Positions 44,617-53,713 of a stretch of 64,000 bases of DNA are shown here, piece by piece (position 1 is the first letter of the stretch; each line of letters begins with the position of its first letter). Below the pieces are notes generated by a model, which had not been told where the DNA came from, made no database searches, and saw nothing but the letters and a program-made list of their open reading frames with translations. The stretch is from Bradyrhizobium sp. Ce-3 (GTDB lineage Bacteria > Pseudomonadota > Alphaproteobacteria > Rhizobiales > Xanthobacteraceae), in the NCBI RefSeq assembly GCF_022835695.1, contig NZ_BQUV01000003.1, positions 682,001 through 746,000 of the forward strand, read 5' to 3'. Position numbers and translations under genes: made by a program.

Positions 44617-45534
44617 ATGATCGAGCTGCGCCATCTCCGCTATGCCGTCGCGGTCGCCGAGGAGGGCCATATCACCCGCGCCGCCGCGCGGCTCGGCATC
44701 CAGCAGCCGCCGCTGAGCCAGCAGATCCGCGCGCTGGAAGCCGCGATCGGCGCGCCGCTGTTCCGGCGGCAGCCGCGCGGCGTCGAGCTGACCGCTGCCG
44801 GCCGTGCCTTCGTCGGCAAGGCACGCGCGATCCTGCGCGACACCGAGCTCGCGGTGGAAGCCGCGCGCCGCGCCAGCCGCGGCCAGGAGGGGCAGCTCGC
44901 GATCGGCTTCACGTCTTCAGCGGCGTTCCATCCGTTCGTCACCGGGGTGATGCGCGAAATGCGCGAGCGGGCGCCGGCGATCACGCTGTCGCTCGAGGAG
45001 GCCTCGACCGGCGAACTGATCGAGGCCGTCGAAGCCGACCGGCTCGATGCCGCGTTCGTGCGCTCGCCGAGCGAGCGTCTGGAGAATCTGACGATCACGC
45101 ATCTGCTCGACGAGGAGATGGTGGTGGCGCTGCCCGATCATCATCCGCGCGCCCGCAAGGACCCGCGGCGGCGGATTGCGCTGGCCTCGCTCGCCGACGA
45201 GCCCTTGATCCTCTACCGCCGCCCGACCGGGCCCGGTCTCTACGACAGCATCATCGCCGCCTGCCGCGCGGCGGGCTTCAGCCCGAAAGTGGCGCAGGAG
45301 GCGACACGGATGGTGTCGACGCTCAGCCTGGTCGCGGCCGGGCTCGGAATTTCGATCGTGCCGGAATCGATGGCGCGGCTGGAGACCGCAGGCGTGTCCT
45401 ATCTCCGCCTCGAGCGCGCTACCGGCCTGGTCGCGCCGCTCGCGCTGGCGCGCAAGAAGGGCCCGGCCGGCGGCACGCTCGGCCGCCTGCTCGCCATCGT
45501 GACGCGGCGGGTGAAGGATCGCGCCGGCGTTTGA
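44617..45534 (+). CDS. LysR-type regulator divergent from the chromate transporter
   Basis: A 305-residue LTTR with the CbbR-like N-terminus IELRHLRYAVAVAEEGHITRAAARLGIQQPPLSQQIRALEAAIGAPLFRR and a normal co-inducer domain. Its divergence from the split chrA pair and the palindrome between them indicate it controls that transporter. The start is the ATG at 44617. Confidence 0.88.
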   Translation: MIELRHLRYAVAVAEEGHITRAAARLGIQQPPLSQQIRALEAAIGAPLFRRQPRGVELTAAGRAFVGKARAILRDTELAVEAARRASRGQEGQLAIGFTSSAAFHPFVTGVMREMRERAPAITLSLEEASTGELIEAVEADRLDAAFVRSPSERLENLTITHLLDEEMVVALPDHHPRARKDPRRRIALASLADEPLILYRRPTGPGLYDSIIAACRAAGFSPKVAQEATRMVSTLSLVAAGLGISIVPESMARLETAGVSYLRLERATGLVAPLALARKKGPAGGTLGRLLAIVTRRVKDRAGV

Positions 45535-45714
45535 GGGACGTAGCTGAATGTTCCGCTGCCGCCTGTGGCGCGGAATGTGGGGAGTTTGGCGAACGCGCGC
45601 GTCCCGGTGCGGCTAGATCATTCGCATCGGACCCCCGATGCCGGCGCGTCGATCGCAACAGTTCAGTTGCGTCCGGCGGCTTCGGGTTCAATCACCACAG
45701 CGAAAGGCAGTTCA

Positions 45715-46263
45715 ATGGCACGTTTTCCTGTCCATACGCTCGACTCCGCACCGGAAGCTTCAAAGCCCGCCTTGCGCGACGTCGAGGCGCGGTTTGGCAT
45801 GATCCCGAACCTTGCGGCGACGATGGCGACGTCGCCGGTGCTGATCCAGAGCTTCATCGGCATCTTCGACAAGGTTCACGGCGGCAGTTTCACCGAGCAG
45901 CAGATCCAGACCGTGCTGCTCACCGACGCCGTGACCAATCGCTGCACCTGGGCGGTCGCGCTGCATTGCGCGCTCGGCTTGCAGGCCGGCCTCGATCCCG
46001 CCGATGTCGACGCGATGCGGGCCGGTCGCTCGCCTGCCGACAAGACCCTCGGTGCGCTCTCGACGCTGGCGCGGTCGCTGATCGAAAAGCGCGGACGGCT
46101 CGACGAGGAGGAGATCGAACGGTTTCTGGCGGCCGGGTTCTACAAGGACCTCGTGCTCGAGGTCATCACCATCGTGGCAGCGTCGACCATCACCAACTAC
46201 ACCGGCAGCGTGACCAATCCGCCGCTGGAGGCTGGGTTGCAGGACCATGCCTGGAACGGCTGA
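45715..46263 (+). CDS. Carboxymuconolactone decarboxylase/AhpD-like protein lacking CxxC
   Basis: A 182-residue protein of the CMD/AhpD fold (FGMIPNLAATMATSPVLIQSF, then TEQQIQTVLLTDAVTNRCTWAVALHCALG). AhpD-type peroxidase action needs a CxxC with a His; here the first Cys is retained in NRC, but the second is Ala (NRCTWAVALH). The thiol chemistry is therefore altered. The ribosome site AAAGG precedes the ATG at 45715. No partner AhpC is near. Confidence 0.8.
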   Translation: MARFPVHTLDSAPEASKPALRDVEARFGMIPNLAATMATSPVLIQSFIGIFDKVHGGSFTEQQIQTVLLTDAVTNRCTWAVALHCALGLQAGLDPADVDAMRAGRSPADKTLGALSTLARSLIEKRGRLDEEEIERFLAAGFYKDLVLEVITIVAASTITNYTGSVTNPPLEAGLQDHAWNG

Positions 46264-46277
46264 ACTGACGCCGCACG

Positions 46278-46321
46278 CCCTCTCCCCGTTCTTACGGGGA
46301 GAGGGTTGGGGTGAGGGGCTG
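46278..46321. repeat. 44-base palindromic intergenic repeat
   Basis: This sequence (beginning CCCTCTCCCCGTTCTTACGG) occurs as an exact reverse complement at 62273-62316. The core CTCTCCCCGT/ACGGGGAGAG forms a hairpin around TCTT-type bases. A second, shorter element lies at about 46446-46473 (CCTCTCCCCGCAAGCGGG). Confidence 0.85.
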
Positions 46322-46514
46322 TCTCCGCGCATACGGCGCTAACCGGGTTTGCGGAGACTCCCTCTCACCCGGAACGCAGCTGACGATGCATCATAGCCGA
46401 AGCTCCGCTTCGGCGTTCTTGAGAACGGCCGCCGAAGGTGGCCTATGCCTCTCCCCGCAAGCGGGAAAGGTGAAGCAGAGACCATCGCTGGATTTGAAAT
46501 AACGTCGTCATGCT

Positions 46515-47546
46515 TCAGCCCGCAAACCTGGCGCGGTAATCCTGCGGCGTGGTCGACAGCAGGCGCAGGAAGCTGCGCCGCATCGTCTCTTCCGATCCGA
46601 AGCCGCAGCGCTGCGAGATCCGCTTGACCGGCAGGCGCGTCTCCGAGAGCAGGTGGCGGGCGCCCTCGACCCGCAACCGCTCGATCGCGCGTGCCGGCGT
46701 CAGTCCGGTCGCATCGGCGTAGTGCCGGCTGAAGCTGCGCTCGCTCATGCCGGCTTGTTGCGCCAGCGTCGCAAGCGAGAGGTCGTCGGCCAGATGGCCG
46801 CTGATCCAGTCATGCAGCGCGCCGAACCTGTCGTCGGTCGTTTGCAGCGACAGCGCTTCGCTGAACTGCGCCTGGCCGCCGGGGCGCTTGAAGAACACCA
46901 CGAGATAGCGGGCGACGGCGAGCGCCGCGGCGCGGCCAAGATCCTCCTCGACCAGCGCCAATGCCAGATCGATGCCGGAGGTGACGCCGGCCGACGTCCA
47001 GAACGATCCGTCGCGCACGAAGATCGGGTCGGACTCGACCCGAACGTCGGGAAAACGCTCGGCCAGTTCCGAACAGAATTGCCAGTGGGTCACGGCACGA
47101 CGGCCATCCAGAACGCCCGATGCGGCGAGCAGGAACGCGCCGGTGCAGACCGATGCGGTGCGGCGCGCCTGCCCGGCGCGGCCGCGCACCCAGTCCACCA
47201 GCGCACGATCGGCCACCGCGGCGTTGACGCCGTCGCCGCCCGGAATCACCAGCGTGTCGACCGCGCTGCCGATCGCGGGCAGCGGATGCACCGCTATCCC
47301 GACGCCGGCCGATGCCTCGATCGTCGGGCCAGCCTTGGCGACGACGCGGACCTCATACGGCTCGGCGTTGCCCGCCTTGGCCGCCAGTGCATTGGCGGAT
47401 GCGAACACCTGCAATGGCCCGGTGACGTCGAGCAACTGCACCGCCGGGTAAGCCAGCACTTCGATCGGGCGGCGATCTTTTGGCGAGAAACGTGGGCTGG
47501 TTGGCGTCATCGCCGAAGCCTGCCGCGCTAGTTTTGCTTTGTCCAT
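46515..47546 (-). CDS. GlxA-type transcriptional regulator (DJ-1/PfpI plus AraC HTH)
   Basis: A 343-residue protein. The N-terminal DJ-1/PfpI-like half (about 15-190) contains VLAYPAVQLLDVTGPLQVF and SVCTGAFLLAASGVLDGRRAVTHW. Its HTH half (about 240-340) shows LSLATLAQQAGMSERSFSRHYADATGLTPARAIE and QRCGFGSEETMRRSFLRLLSTTPQDYR. It is divergent from a stand-alone DJ-1/PfpI gene with a 28-base gap, so it probably regulates that gene. An internal start at residue 13 (ATG) is possible. Confidence 0.87.
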   Translation of the reverse strand: MDKAKLARQASAMTPTSPRFSPKDRRPIEVLAYPAVQLLDVTGPLQVFASANALAAKAGNAEPYEVRVVAKAGPTIEASAGVGIAVHPLPAIGSAVDTLVIPGGDGVNAAVADRALVDWVRGRAGQARRTASVCTGAFLLAASGVLDGRRAVTHWQFCSELAERFPDVRVESDPIFVRDGSFWTSAGVTSGIDLALALVEEDLGRAAALAVARYLVVFFKRPGGQAQFSEALSLQTTDDRFGALHDWISGHLADDLSLATLAQQAGMSERSFSRHYADATGLTPARAIERLRVEGARHLLSETRLPVKRISQRCGFGSEETMRRSFLRLLSTTPQDYRARFAG

Positions 47547-47574
47547 AGCGCAAAGAAAGTTTGAGGGAAGTTCG

Positions 47575-48279
47575 ATGATTGCTCACGATGTCCACCTGCG
47601 GATCGGATCACTGCTGTTCGAAGGCGTCGATCAAATCGACTTGACCGGACCGTTCGAGGTGTTGTCGCGGATTCCGAATTCGACCTACCGCATCTACGGC
47701 AAGACCGCCGAGCCCGTCCGCGACATCAAGGGATTGCGGCTGACGCCGGATGCGACGCTGGCCGAAGCGCCGCCGCTCGATGTGCTGCATGTGCCGGGCG
47801 GCTTCGGTCAGCAAGCCCTGATGGAGGACGCGGAAGTGCTCGACTGGATCAGCCGTCAGGCGGCCGGGGCATGCCGCATCTTCTCGGTCTGCACGGGCGC
47901 GCTGATCTGTGGAGCGGCCGGCCTTCTGAAGGGACGCAGGGCGACGACGCATTGGGCGTCGTTTCATCTGCTGCCGTTCTTCGGCGCGACGCCCGTGAAC
48001 CAGCGCGTGGTGGTGGACGGAAGCTTTGTCTTTGCCGCCGGAGTCACGGCAGGCATCGATGGCGCATTGCGGCTTGCGGCTGAATTACGCGGCGACGATG
48101 CCGCGCGCGCGATCCAGCTCTATATGGTGTATGCGCCGGAGCCGCCGTTCGACAGCGGCACGCCGGAGACCGCGCCCCCCGAGATCCTGCAGCAGTCGCG
48201 CGAGGGCGTGCGCGCGATCACGGCGCAGCGGGAGGAAACCGCACGCCGCGTCGCCGCCAGGCTGGGCGTCGCGGTGTAG
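47575..48279 (+). CDS. DJ-1/PfpI family protein, isonitrile hydratase-like
   Basis: A 234-residue protein with GPFEVLSRIPN and the nucleophile elbow SVCTGALICGAAGLLKGRRATTHWASFHLLPFFGA; the Cys of SVCTG is the probable active residue. The fold resembles Pseudomonas isonitrile hydratase InhA, but other DJ-1-type hydrolases look alike. It is divergent from the GlxA-type regulator. The start at 47575 follows GAGGGAAG by 5 bases. Confidence 0.82.
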   Translation: MIAHDVHLRIGSLLFEGVDQIDLTGPFEVLSRIPNSTYRIYGKTAEPVRDIKGLRLTPDATLAEAPPLDVLHVPGGFGQQALMEDAEVLDWISRQAAGACRIFSVCTGALICGAAGLLKGRRATTHWASFHLLPFFGATPVNQRVVVDGSFVFAAGVTAGIDGALRLAAELRGDDAARAIQLYMVYAPEPPFDSGTPETAPPEILQQSREGVRAITAQREETARRVAARLGVAV

Positions 48280-48295
48280 GGAGATTGAGCCCGGA

Positions 48296-48781
48296 CTAAT
48301 TGCCCGGCTCGAAGCTGCAGTCGGCGCCGCCGCCGGCCTTGTCCTTGATCACAGCGGGATCGAGCGTGCAGGACAGTTTCGACAGCGCCTCGTAGATCGT
48401 GCCTGCGGCGCCGTCGGGCGGCACGCCGGCCAGTGCCACGGTCGCGTAGATCGCGTTGGCTTCGGCGCCCCTCACGGTATGGGTGTTGCTGCCGAAGATC
48501 AGTTCGCAGGAGCGCGAGGTGATGGCGACATCGCTGGCGCGGCAGACAACCTTGTCGGCGGTGACGGTGATCTTCGTGGTGATGGGAACATTGCTGTCGC
48601 CCGCGAAGAACGCGGCGACCGCCTTCTTCTGCTTGGCCGGCAACGGCGAATAGGGCGCCACGACGCCGGCGAGCGCCAGCGCTACCGAACCGGAGGTGGT
48701 CGCGGGCGCGGCCGATACGGCTGACGCGGCCAGCGACCATGAACATGCGAGGATCGCCAGTCGGCCTAGTCTCAATTCCAT
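48296..48781 (-). CDS. Hypothetical secreted protein
   Basis: A 161-residue protein with a signal peptide ending near AASAVSAAP. The mature part has four Cys (VCRASD, SCELIF, LSCTLD, ADCSFEP), likely paired in the periplasm, and no recognised domain. It is convergent with the DJ-1/PfpI gene (17-base gap). Confidence 0.7.
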   Translation of the reverse strand: MELRLGRLAILACSWSLAASAVSAAPATTSGSVALALAGVVAPYSPLPAKQKKAVAAFFAGDSNVPITTKITVTADKVVCRASDVAITSRSCELIFGSNTHTVRGAEANAIYATVALAGVPPDGAAGTIYEALSKLSCTLDPAVIKDKAGGGADCSFEPGN

Positions 48782-49017
48782 TCCGATCTCCTGTATCTGC
48801 GCCTTCCGCGGCGCGGAATCGCTAGCATGTCTCGTGGCCTCATTGGGTGATGCCCTTCACTTGGCGTCCAGCAACTTCGCGTGAGGCGCGGATGCGCGCG
48901 CAGGGCAGGGCGGCCCCGCGTGGAGTGGCTTGCACGATCGCGCCATCGGCGGCACAGTCGGATCTGCGGCTGCGATGCCGCCAACAATGACGACAAGAAG
49001 ACCCATCGAGGAACGCC

Positions 49018-50082
49018 ATGGCGGCCACGCGCATCGACTGCGACATCCATCCCGCGGTGGGGGGAACGCGCACCACGCTGCTGCCCTATCTCAGCGATCA
49101 CTGGAAGGAACAGGTCGTCAGCCGCGCCATCGATGGGCTCGATCTGAATTCCTATCCGCCGTCGATGCCGTTGTCCGGCCGTGCCGACTGGCGGCCTGCC
49201 GACGGCAGCAAGCCCGGCAGCGATCTTGCCATGGTGCAGCGCGGCGCGTTCGACCAACTCGGCGCCAGCCACGCCATCTGCAATGTCGTCTACGGTGCGC
49301 AGGCAGTGTTCGATTCCTACATGGCGGCCGACTTCTGCAAGGCGATCAACGACTGGATCGCGGCCGAATGGCTCGCGAAGGACGCGCGGCTGCGCGCTTC
49401 GATCGTGGTGCCGATCCAGGCGCCGGACCTTGCGGTCGAGGAGATCGAGCGCCGCGCCGGCGACAACCGCTTTGTCTCGGTGCTGGTGCCGTCGCAAAAC
49501 GAAACGCTGCTCGGCCGGCGGCACTACTGGCCGATCTACCAGGCCGCGGAGAAGTACAAACTGCCGATCGCGATCCACGCCGGCAGCGCCTATCGCGGTG
49601 CGCCGAGCTCGATCGGCTGGCCGTCCTATCGCTACGAATATTACCTCGCCGAGGCGCAGGCGTTCCAGGCGCAGGCGCTGAGCCTGATCTATGAGGGCGT
49701 GTTCGGGAAATATCCCGGATTGACCGTCGTGTTGATGGAGTCGGGGGTGAGCTGGCTGCCGGCCTTCATGTGGCGCGCCAACAAGACCTGGCGCGGCGTC
49801 CGCGTCGAGGTTCCCTGGGTGGAGCGCGAGCCGGCCGCGATCATCCGCGACCATTTCCGTGTCACCATGCAGCCGTTCGACGCGCCGCTGGATGCAACCG
49901 GTGTCGCCGACATCATCGACCAGATCGGCTCCGACAAGATGTTCCTGTTCGCGTCGGACTATCCGCACTGGCAGTTCGACGGCGACGATCCGGTCCCGCC
50001 GCATCTGCCCAAGAGCCTCGTCAAGCGAATGAGCGAGGACAATCCGCTGGAAACGTTCCCGCGCCTGAAGCTTGATGCCTGA
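49018..50082 (+). CDS. Amidohydrolase-family protein (AMH2 type), first copy
   Basis: A 354-residue TIM-barrel metal-dependent hydrolase of the amidohydrolase-related family. RIDCDIHPAV near the start supplies metal ligands, IAIHAGSAYRG the middle His, and LFASDYPHWQFD the final Asp. Proteins of this group include decarboxylases and hydrolases of aromatic ring-cleavage products. It lies 20 bases before the second amidohydrolase. A subunit or parallel enzyme role is inferred. Confidence 0.85.
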   Translation: MAATRIDCDIHPAVGGTRTTLLPYLSDHWKEQVVSRAIDGLDLNSYPPSMPLSGRADWRPADGSKPGSDLAMVQRGAFDQLGASHAICNVVYGAQAVFDSYMAADFCKAINDWIAAEWLAKDARLRASIVVPIQAPDLAVEEIERRAGDNRFVSVLVPSQNETLLGRRHYWPIYQAAEKYKLPIAIHAGSAYRGAPSSIGWPSYRYEYYLAEAQAFQAQALSLIYEGVFGKYPGLTVVLMESGVSWLPAFMWRANKTWRGVRVEVPWVEREPAAIIRDHFRVTMQPFDAPLDATGVADIIDQIGSDKMFLFASDYPHWQFDGDDPVPPHLPKSLVKRMSEDNPLETFPRLKLDA

Positions 50083-50102
50083 CTCATTTAATGGAGGATC
50101 GC

Positions 50103-51215
50103 ATGAGTGACGTCATCGACCGCCCGATGCTCAACCAGGAGACCACCGCCGCGACGCGGCTGAAGATCATCGATTGCGACATCCATCCGAGCATCCATGC
50201 GCACAGCGACCTCAACGAGTTCTTGCCGAAGCGCTGGCAGCAGCATCTGAAGGAATATGGCAGCCATCTGCGCACGCCCTATATCGGCACCACGCCGTAT
50301 CCGCGCTCCTCGCCGCTGATCGCGCGGCGCGACGCCTGGCCGCCGACCGGCGGCGTGCCCGGCTCCGATCTCGATTTCATGCGCAAGCAGCACCTCGATC
50401 CCTTCGATGTCGAGTTCGGCATTTTGCAGGTGCTCGACCTCTTCATCTTCTCGCAGCAGAACCTGGAATTCGGCGCCGCGATCCAGCGCGCCATCAACGA
50501 CTGGCAGCTCGCGTTCTGGGCGCACCGCGATCCGCGCCTGAAGGCCTCGATCCTGGTCGGGCAGGACGGCTCCGACCTCGGCCTCGCCGAGATCGAGCGC
50601 TGCGCCAGGACCGGTGAATACATCCAGATCAACGTCTCGCCGCGCGCCAACGAGCCGCTCGGCCGTCGCCGCTACTGGCCGATCTACGAGCGCGCGCAAG
50701 AGCTCGACCTGCCGCTCGGCATCCATGTCGGCGGCTATGGCGGACATGCGCCGACCGGCGGCGGCTGGCCGTCCTATTACTGCGAGGAGCACCAGTCGAA
50801 CGCGCACACGGTGGCCTCGAACCTCACGAGCCTGGTGCTGGAGGGCGTGCCGGAGCGCTTCCCGAAACTGAAGATCGTGTTCATCGAGGGCGGCTTCGGC
50901 TGGATCCCCGCGACGATGTGGCGGATGGACCAGCATTTCGAGCGCTTCCGCAGCGAGGTGCCGCATCTCAAGCGCAAGCCGAGCGAGTATGTGAAGCAGA
51001 GTTTCTGGTTCACCACCCAACCGATCGACGAGCCCGATGAAGCGCGGCACCTGCGTCAGCTGATCGAATGGGTCGGCATCGACCGGCTGCTGTTCTCGTC
51101 CGACTATCCGCACTGGGACTATGACGACGCGCGCTACGCCTTCAAGACGCCGCTGACCGACGCCGAGCGCCGCAAGATCTTCAACAGCAACGCCCGCGCG
51201 GTCTACAAGTTTTGA
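50103..51215 (+). CDS. Amidohydrolase-family protein (AMH2 type), second copy
   Basis: A 370-residue relative of the previous protein with IIDCDIHPSIHAHSDLNEFLPKRWQQHL, GIHVGGYGGHAPTGG and LFSSDYPHWDYDD. The start at 50103 has GGAGG immediately before; an ATG 12 bases earlier lacks it. Together with the upstream copy and the downstream Rieske ferredoxin, it forms a three-gene unit likely to degrade an aromatic compound. Confidence 0.85.
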   Translation: MSDVIDRPMLNQETTAATRLKIIDCDIHPSIHAHSDLNEFLPKRWQQHLKEYGSHLRTPYIGTTPYPRSSPLIARRDAWPPTGGVPGSDLDFMRKQHLDPFDVEFGILQVLDLFIFSQQNLEFGAAIQRAINDWQLAFWAHRDPRLKASILVGQDGSDLGLAEIERCARTGEYIQINVSPRANEPLGRRRYWPIYERAQELDLPLGIHVGGYGGHAPTGGGWPSYYCEEHQSNAHTVASNLTSLVLEGVPERFPKLKIVFIEGGFGWIPATMWRMDQHFERFRSEVPHLKRKPSEYVKQSFWFTTQPIDEPDEARHLRQLIEWVGIDRLLFSSDYPHWDYDDARYAFKTPLTDAERRKIFNSNARAVYKF

Positions 51216-51286
51216 CTCTTGTTTTGACGCGTTTTCCTCACGCGAACCGGAGGTCCACTTCGCTTGAAAACGCTATGAGGATTCCG

Positions 51287-51700
51287 ATGACCCGTCACAT
51301 CGTCGCGCGCACCAGCGAGATCCCGGCCGGCGGCAACAAGGTGTTCGGCCTCGAGGGCCGCGACATCGTCGTGTTCCACGTCAACGGCGAGTTCTTCGCG
51401 CTGCTCAATCGCTGTCCGCACGAAGGCGCGCCGCTTGAGAAGGCGGCATGCGTCGCCCGCCTGACCTCGCCGGAGCCCGGCGTCTATCAGCGCGACCGCG
51501 TCGGCGAGATGCTGCGCTGTCCGTGGCACGGCTGGGAATTCGACATCCGCAACGGCCAGTCCTGGTTCGATCCCAAGCGGTTCAGGATCCGCTCCTATCC
51601 GGTCGCGGTCGAGAGCGGCGCGGAGTTGCAGAAGGGGCCGTATGTCGCCGAGACCTTTCCGGTGCACATCGAAGACAATTACGTGATCGTCGAGGTGTGA
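51287..51700 (+). CDS. Rieske [2Fe-2S] ferredoxin-like protein
   Basis: A 137-residue Rieske domain. The cluster ligands are CPHEG (Cys-x-His) and CPWHGW (Cys-x-x-His), placed around residues 44-46 and 76-79. These small proteins donate electrons to ring-hydroxylating or related oxygenases; no oxygenase is in the window, so the partner is unknown. The start at 51287 begins MTRHIVARTSEIPAGG; an earlier ATG is possible. It is the third gene with the amidohydrolases. Confidence 0.85.
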   Translation: MTRHIVARTSEIPAGGNKVFGLEGRDIVVFHVNGEFFALLNRCPHEGAPLEKAACVARLTSPEPGVYQRDRVGEMLRCPWHGWEFDIRNGQSWFDPKRFRIRSYPVAVESGAELQKGPYVAETFPVHIEDNYVIVEV

Positions 51701-51784
51701 GGTACGCGTCAGAGCCGAGCGGCAGCGTTCGGTGGCAGATCAAGCAGAAATCAAGGAGCCGGCTTCTCTCGCAAAAAAAAGTAC

Positions 51785-52744
51785 TCAATTGAGCGGCGGC
51801 TTCGGTAAGCCATCCAGGGGAATTGGGTTTGCCAAACCGGGCCGAGACATTTTTGGTTGATCGGCTGGCAAGAGTGTTTGAAGGGGAAGCAATGGCGCCG
51901 GCTTAGCGGTCGCCTTTCGCGTCACCCTCGGGTTGCTTTGTGGCGAATAGCTCTTTTCAAAAACGGAAAGCTGTCTCTTCACCTCCTCAGAAGTGAAGCG
52001 CCTCTCGTATTTTGTTCCATCGTATTCGAGTTCTATCGTGAATGGAACGAAATCGTTCATGAATTTGGAGAGCGGAATTCCATCTTTGCCAGTTTCGATG
52101 AATGGCTTTTCAGAGCTGCTAATCTCAAACTCGGCGAGAGGCGGAATTCCGAAAGTATCATCTGCGGAAGTTGGTATCCATGGATGCGGGAAACATGCGA
52201 TGGCTTTTGATTCATCCGGATCTTGAGCGAGCAAGAGCAAAGGTATTGTCATATTTGTTTGCTCAGAACGCATAACCCCGCTGAACTTCGCTATGGGCTT
52301 ATCAGAAATGTTTCTTCCTTTGCCTCCGAACGAAACAACTCGAATTTCGGGTTGATCGGACAATTTTTGCATTGTCAGAAAGTACCCGAGACCGTTTGCT
52401 GTCTGATCAAAATTCCAGACAATGTTGCCGACCGCCGCAGGTTCTGACAATCGAGACGGGCTTGCGAAAAACGTCCCGATAAAAATTCCTGTTCCTAGAA
52501 AAACTGACGCCGCCAGCGCATAGGCTACATAAATAATTGCCTTGCCGACCAGTTTTGCTAGCGAGTTCCATTTTACGGCGACGAGAAAAGTAGCAACGAA
52601 AAGGGTCGCGTTGACGGCCCCAGCACGGAATTGACCTTCGGTGAATTTCTCTGCGGCGATAAGGAAAAAAACGAAAAGCGCGATACCTGCTATGGCCCAC
52701 CGAAGTGCCGGACCAATTTTGTCGGGAATTTCAGAATCGGACAT
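51785..52744 (-). CDS. AT-richer hypothetical membrane protein
   Basis: A protein of about 319 residues (a GTG start at 52784-52786 would add 14). Two or three hydrophobic helices occupy residues 15-100 (IAGIALFVFFLIAAEKF, and AIIYVAYALAASVFLGTGIFIGTFFA), followed by a soluble domain of about 200 residues with a Pro-rich tail. I do not recognise the family. The base composition is plainly less GC-rich than its neighbours, with AAAAAA-type runs, suggesting acquisition from another source. No mobile gene is next to it. Confidence 0.6.
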   Translation of the reverse strand: MSDSEIPDKIGPALRWAIAGIALFVFFLIAAEKFTEGQFRAGAVNATLFVATFLVAVKWNSLAKLVGKAIIYVAYALAASVFLGTGIFIGTFFASPSRLSEPAAVGNIVWNFDQTANGLGYFLTMQKLSDQPEIRVVSFGGKGRNISDKPIAKFSGVMRSEQTNMTIPLLLLAQDPDESKAIACFPHPWIPTSADDTFGIPPLAEFEISSSEKPFIETGKDGIPLSKFMNDFVPFTIELEYDGTKYERRFTSEEVKRQLSVFEKSYSPQSNPRVTRKATAKPAPLLPLQTLLPADQPKMSRPGLANPIPLDGLPKPPLN

Positions 52745-53035
52745 AGGAGGTGGCCAACAAGAATCATCGATAGTTTTCAATATCACTTCCGAATGTAGGG
52801 CTTGAAGCGCTCGCGCTAACCGCGATCACGCTAACCAAGCCATTTCTTTCGTGGACAGTTCTCAAACTGCCCCGGTTTGGCCAGGAAGCGATCCCGCTGA
52901 GAATGAGAGTTAATGAGTTTATTGCAATTATTGCAATAATGAAGTGCAATAGTCGGCAATTATAATGTAATGTGCAATGGGCCATTTTGAGTGGGCGGTC
53001 GGGATCACCCCGTCCACCACATCAGGAACGGCACC

Positions 53036-53653
53036 ATGAAGCTCTATCACTTTGCCCTCTCCGGCCACGCGCATCGCGCGCGCCTGTTCATGTCCCTGCT
53101 CGGCATTCCGCACGAACTGGTCGACGTCGACCTGAAGTCCGCGGCGCAGAAGACGCCGGAATTCCTCGCGCTCAATCCGTTCGGCCAGGTGCCGGTGCTG
53201 GACGATGACGGCACCATCATTTCCGACTCCAACGCGATCATGGTCTATCTCGCGACCAAGCTCGGCCGCACCGACTGGCTGCCGCAGGATGCCAAGGGTG
53301 CCGCCGCCGTGCAGCGCTGGCTGTCGGTTGCCGCCGGCGATCTCGCGTTCGGGCCCGCCGCGGCGCGGCTCATCACCGTGTTCGGTGCCAAGCACAATCC
53401 GGACGACGTGATCGCGCGCGCCCATGTGCTGCTCAAGCGGCTCGAGGCGCATCTTGCCGATCGCGACTGGCTGGCCGGCACGGGCCCGACGATCGCCGAT
53501 GTCGCGCTCTACAGCTATCTGTCGAGCGCGCCCGAAGGCAATGTCGATCTCTCCGCCTATGTCAGCGTCAACGCCTTCCTGCGCCGGATCGAGGCGCTGC
53601 CGGGCTTCGTGCCCTTTGCCAAGACGGCCGCCGGTCTGGCGGCAGCTGCGTGA
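53036..53653 (+). CDS. Glutathione S-transferase
   Basis: A 205-residue GST. The N-terminal domain has [56 protein letters not shown] (cis-Pro and the ESxA-like SDSNA), and the helical domain includes [24 protein letters not shown]. The family is typical of proteobacterial beta/nu-type GSTs. The start has AGGAAC 7 bases upstream. It ends 60 bases before the three-part flavoprotein. Confidence 0.87.
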   Translation: MKLYHFALSGHAHRARLFMSLLGIPHELVDVDLKSAAQKTPEFLALNPFGQVPVLDDDGTIISDSNAIMVYLATKLGRTDWLPQDAKGAAAVQRWLSVAAGDLAFGPAAARLITVFGAKHNPDDVIARAHVLLKRLEAHLADRDWLAGTGPTIADVALYSYLSSAPEGNVDLSAYVSVNAFLRRIEALPGFVPFAKTAAGLAAAA

Positions 53654-53713
53654 GATGTCGACCGGGCGTGCCCCGCGGGCGCGCCCGTCCAACCCCGAAA
53701 GGGAGGCGACGCG

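Noticed and set aside
44598-46268. A 556-codon plus-strand frame across the LysR and AhpD-like genes
   Set aside because: Both true genes lie in other frames with clear motifs and ribosome sites.
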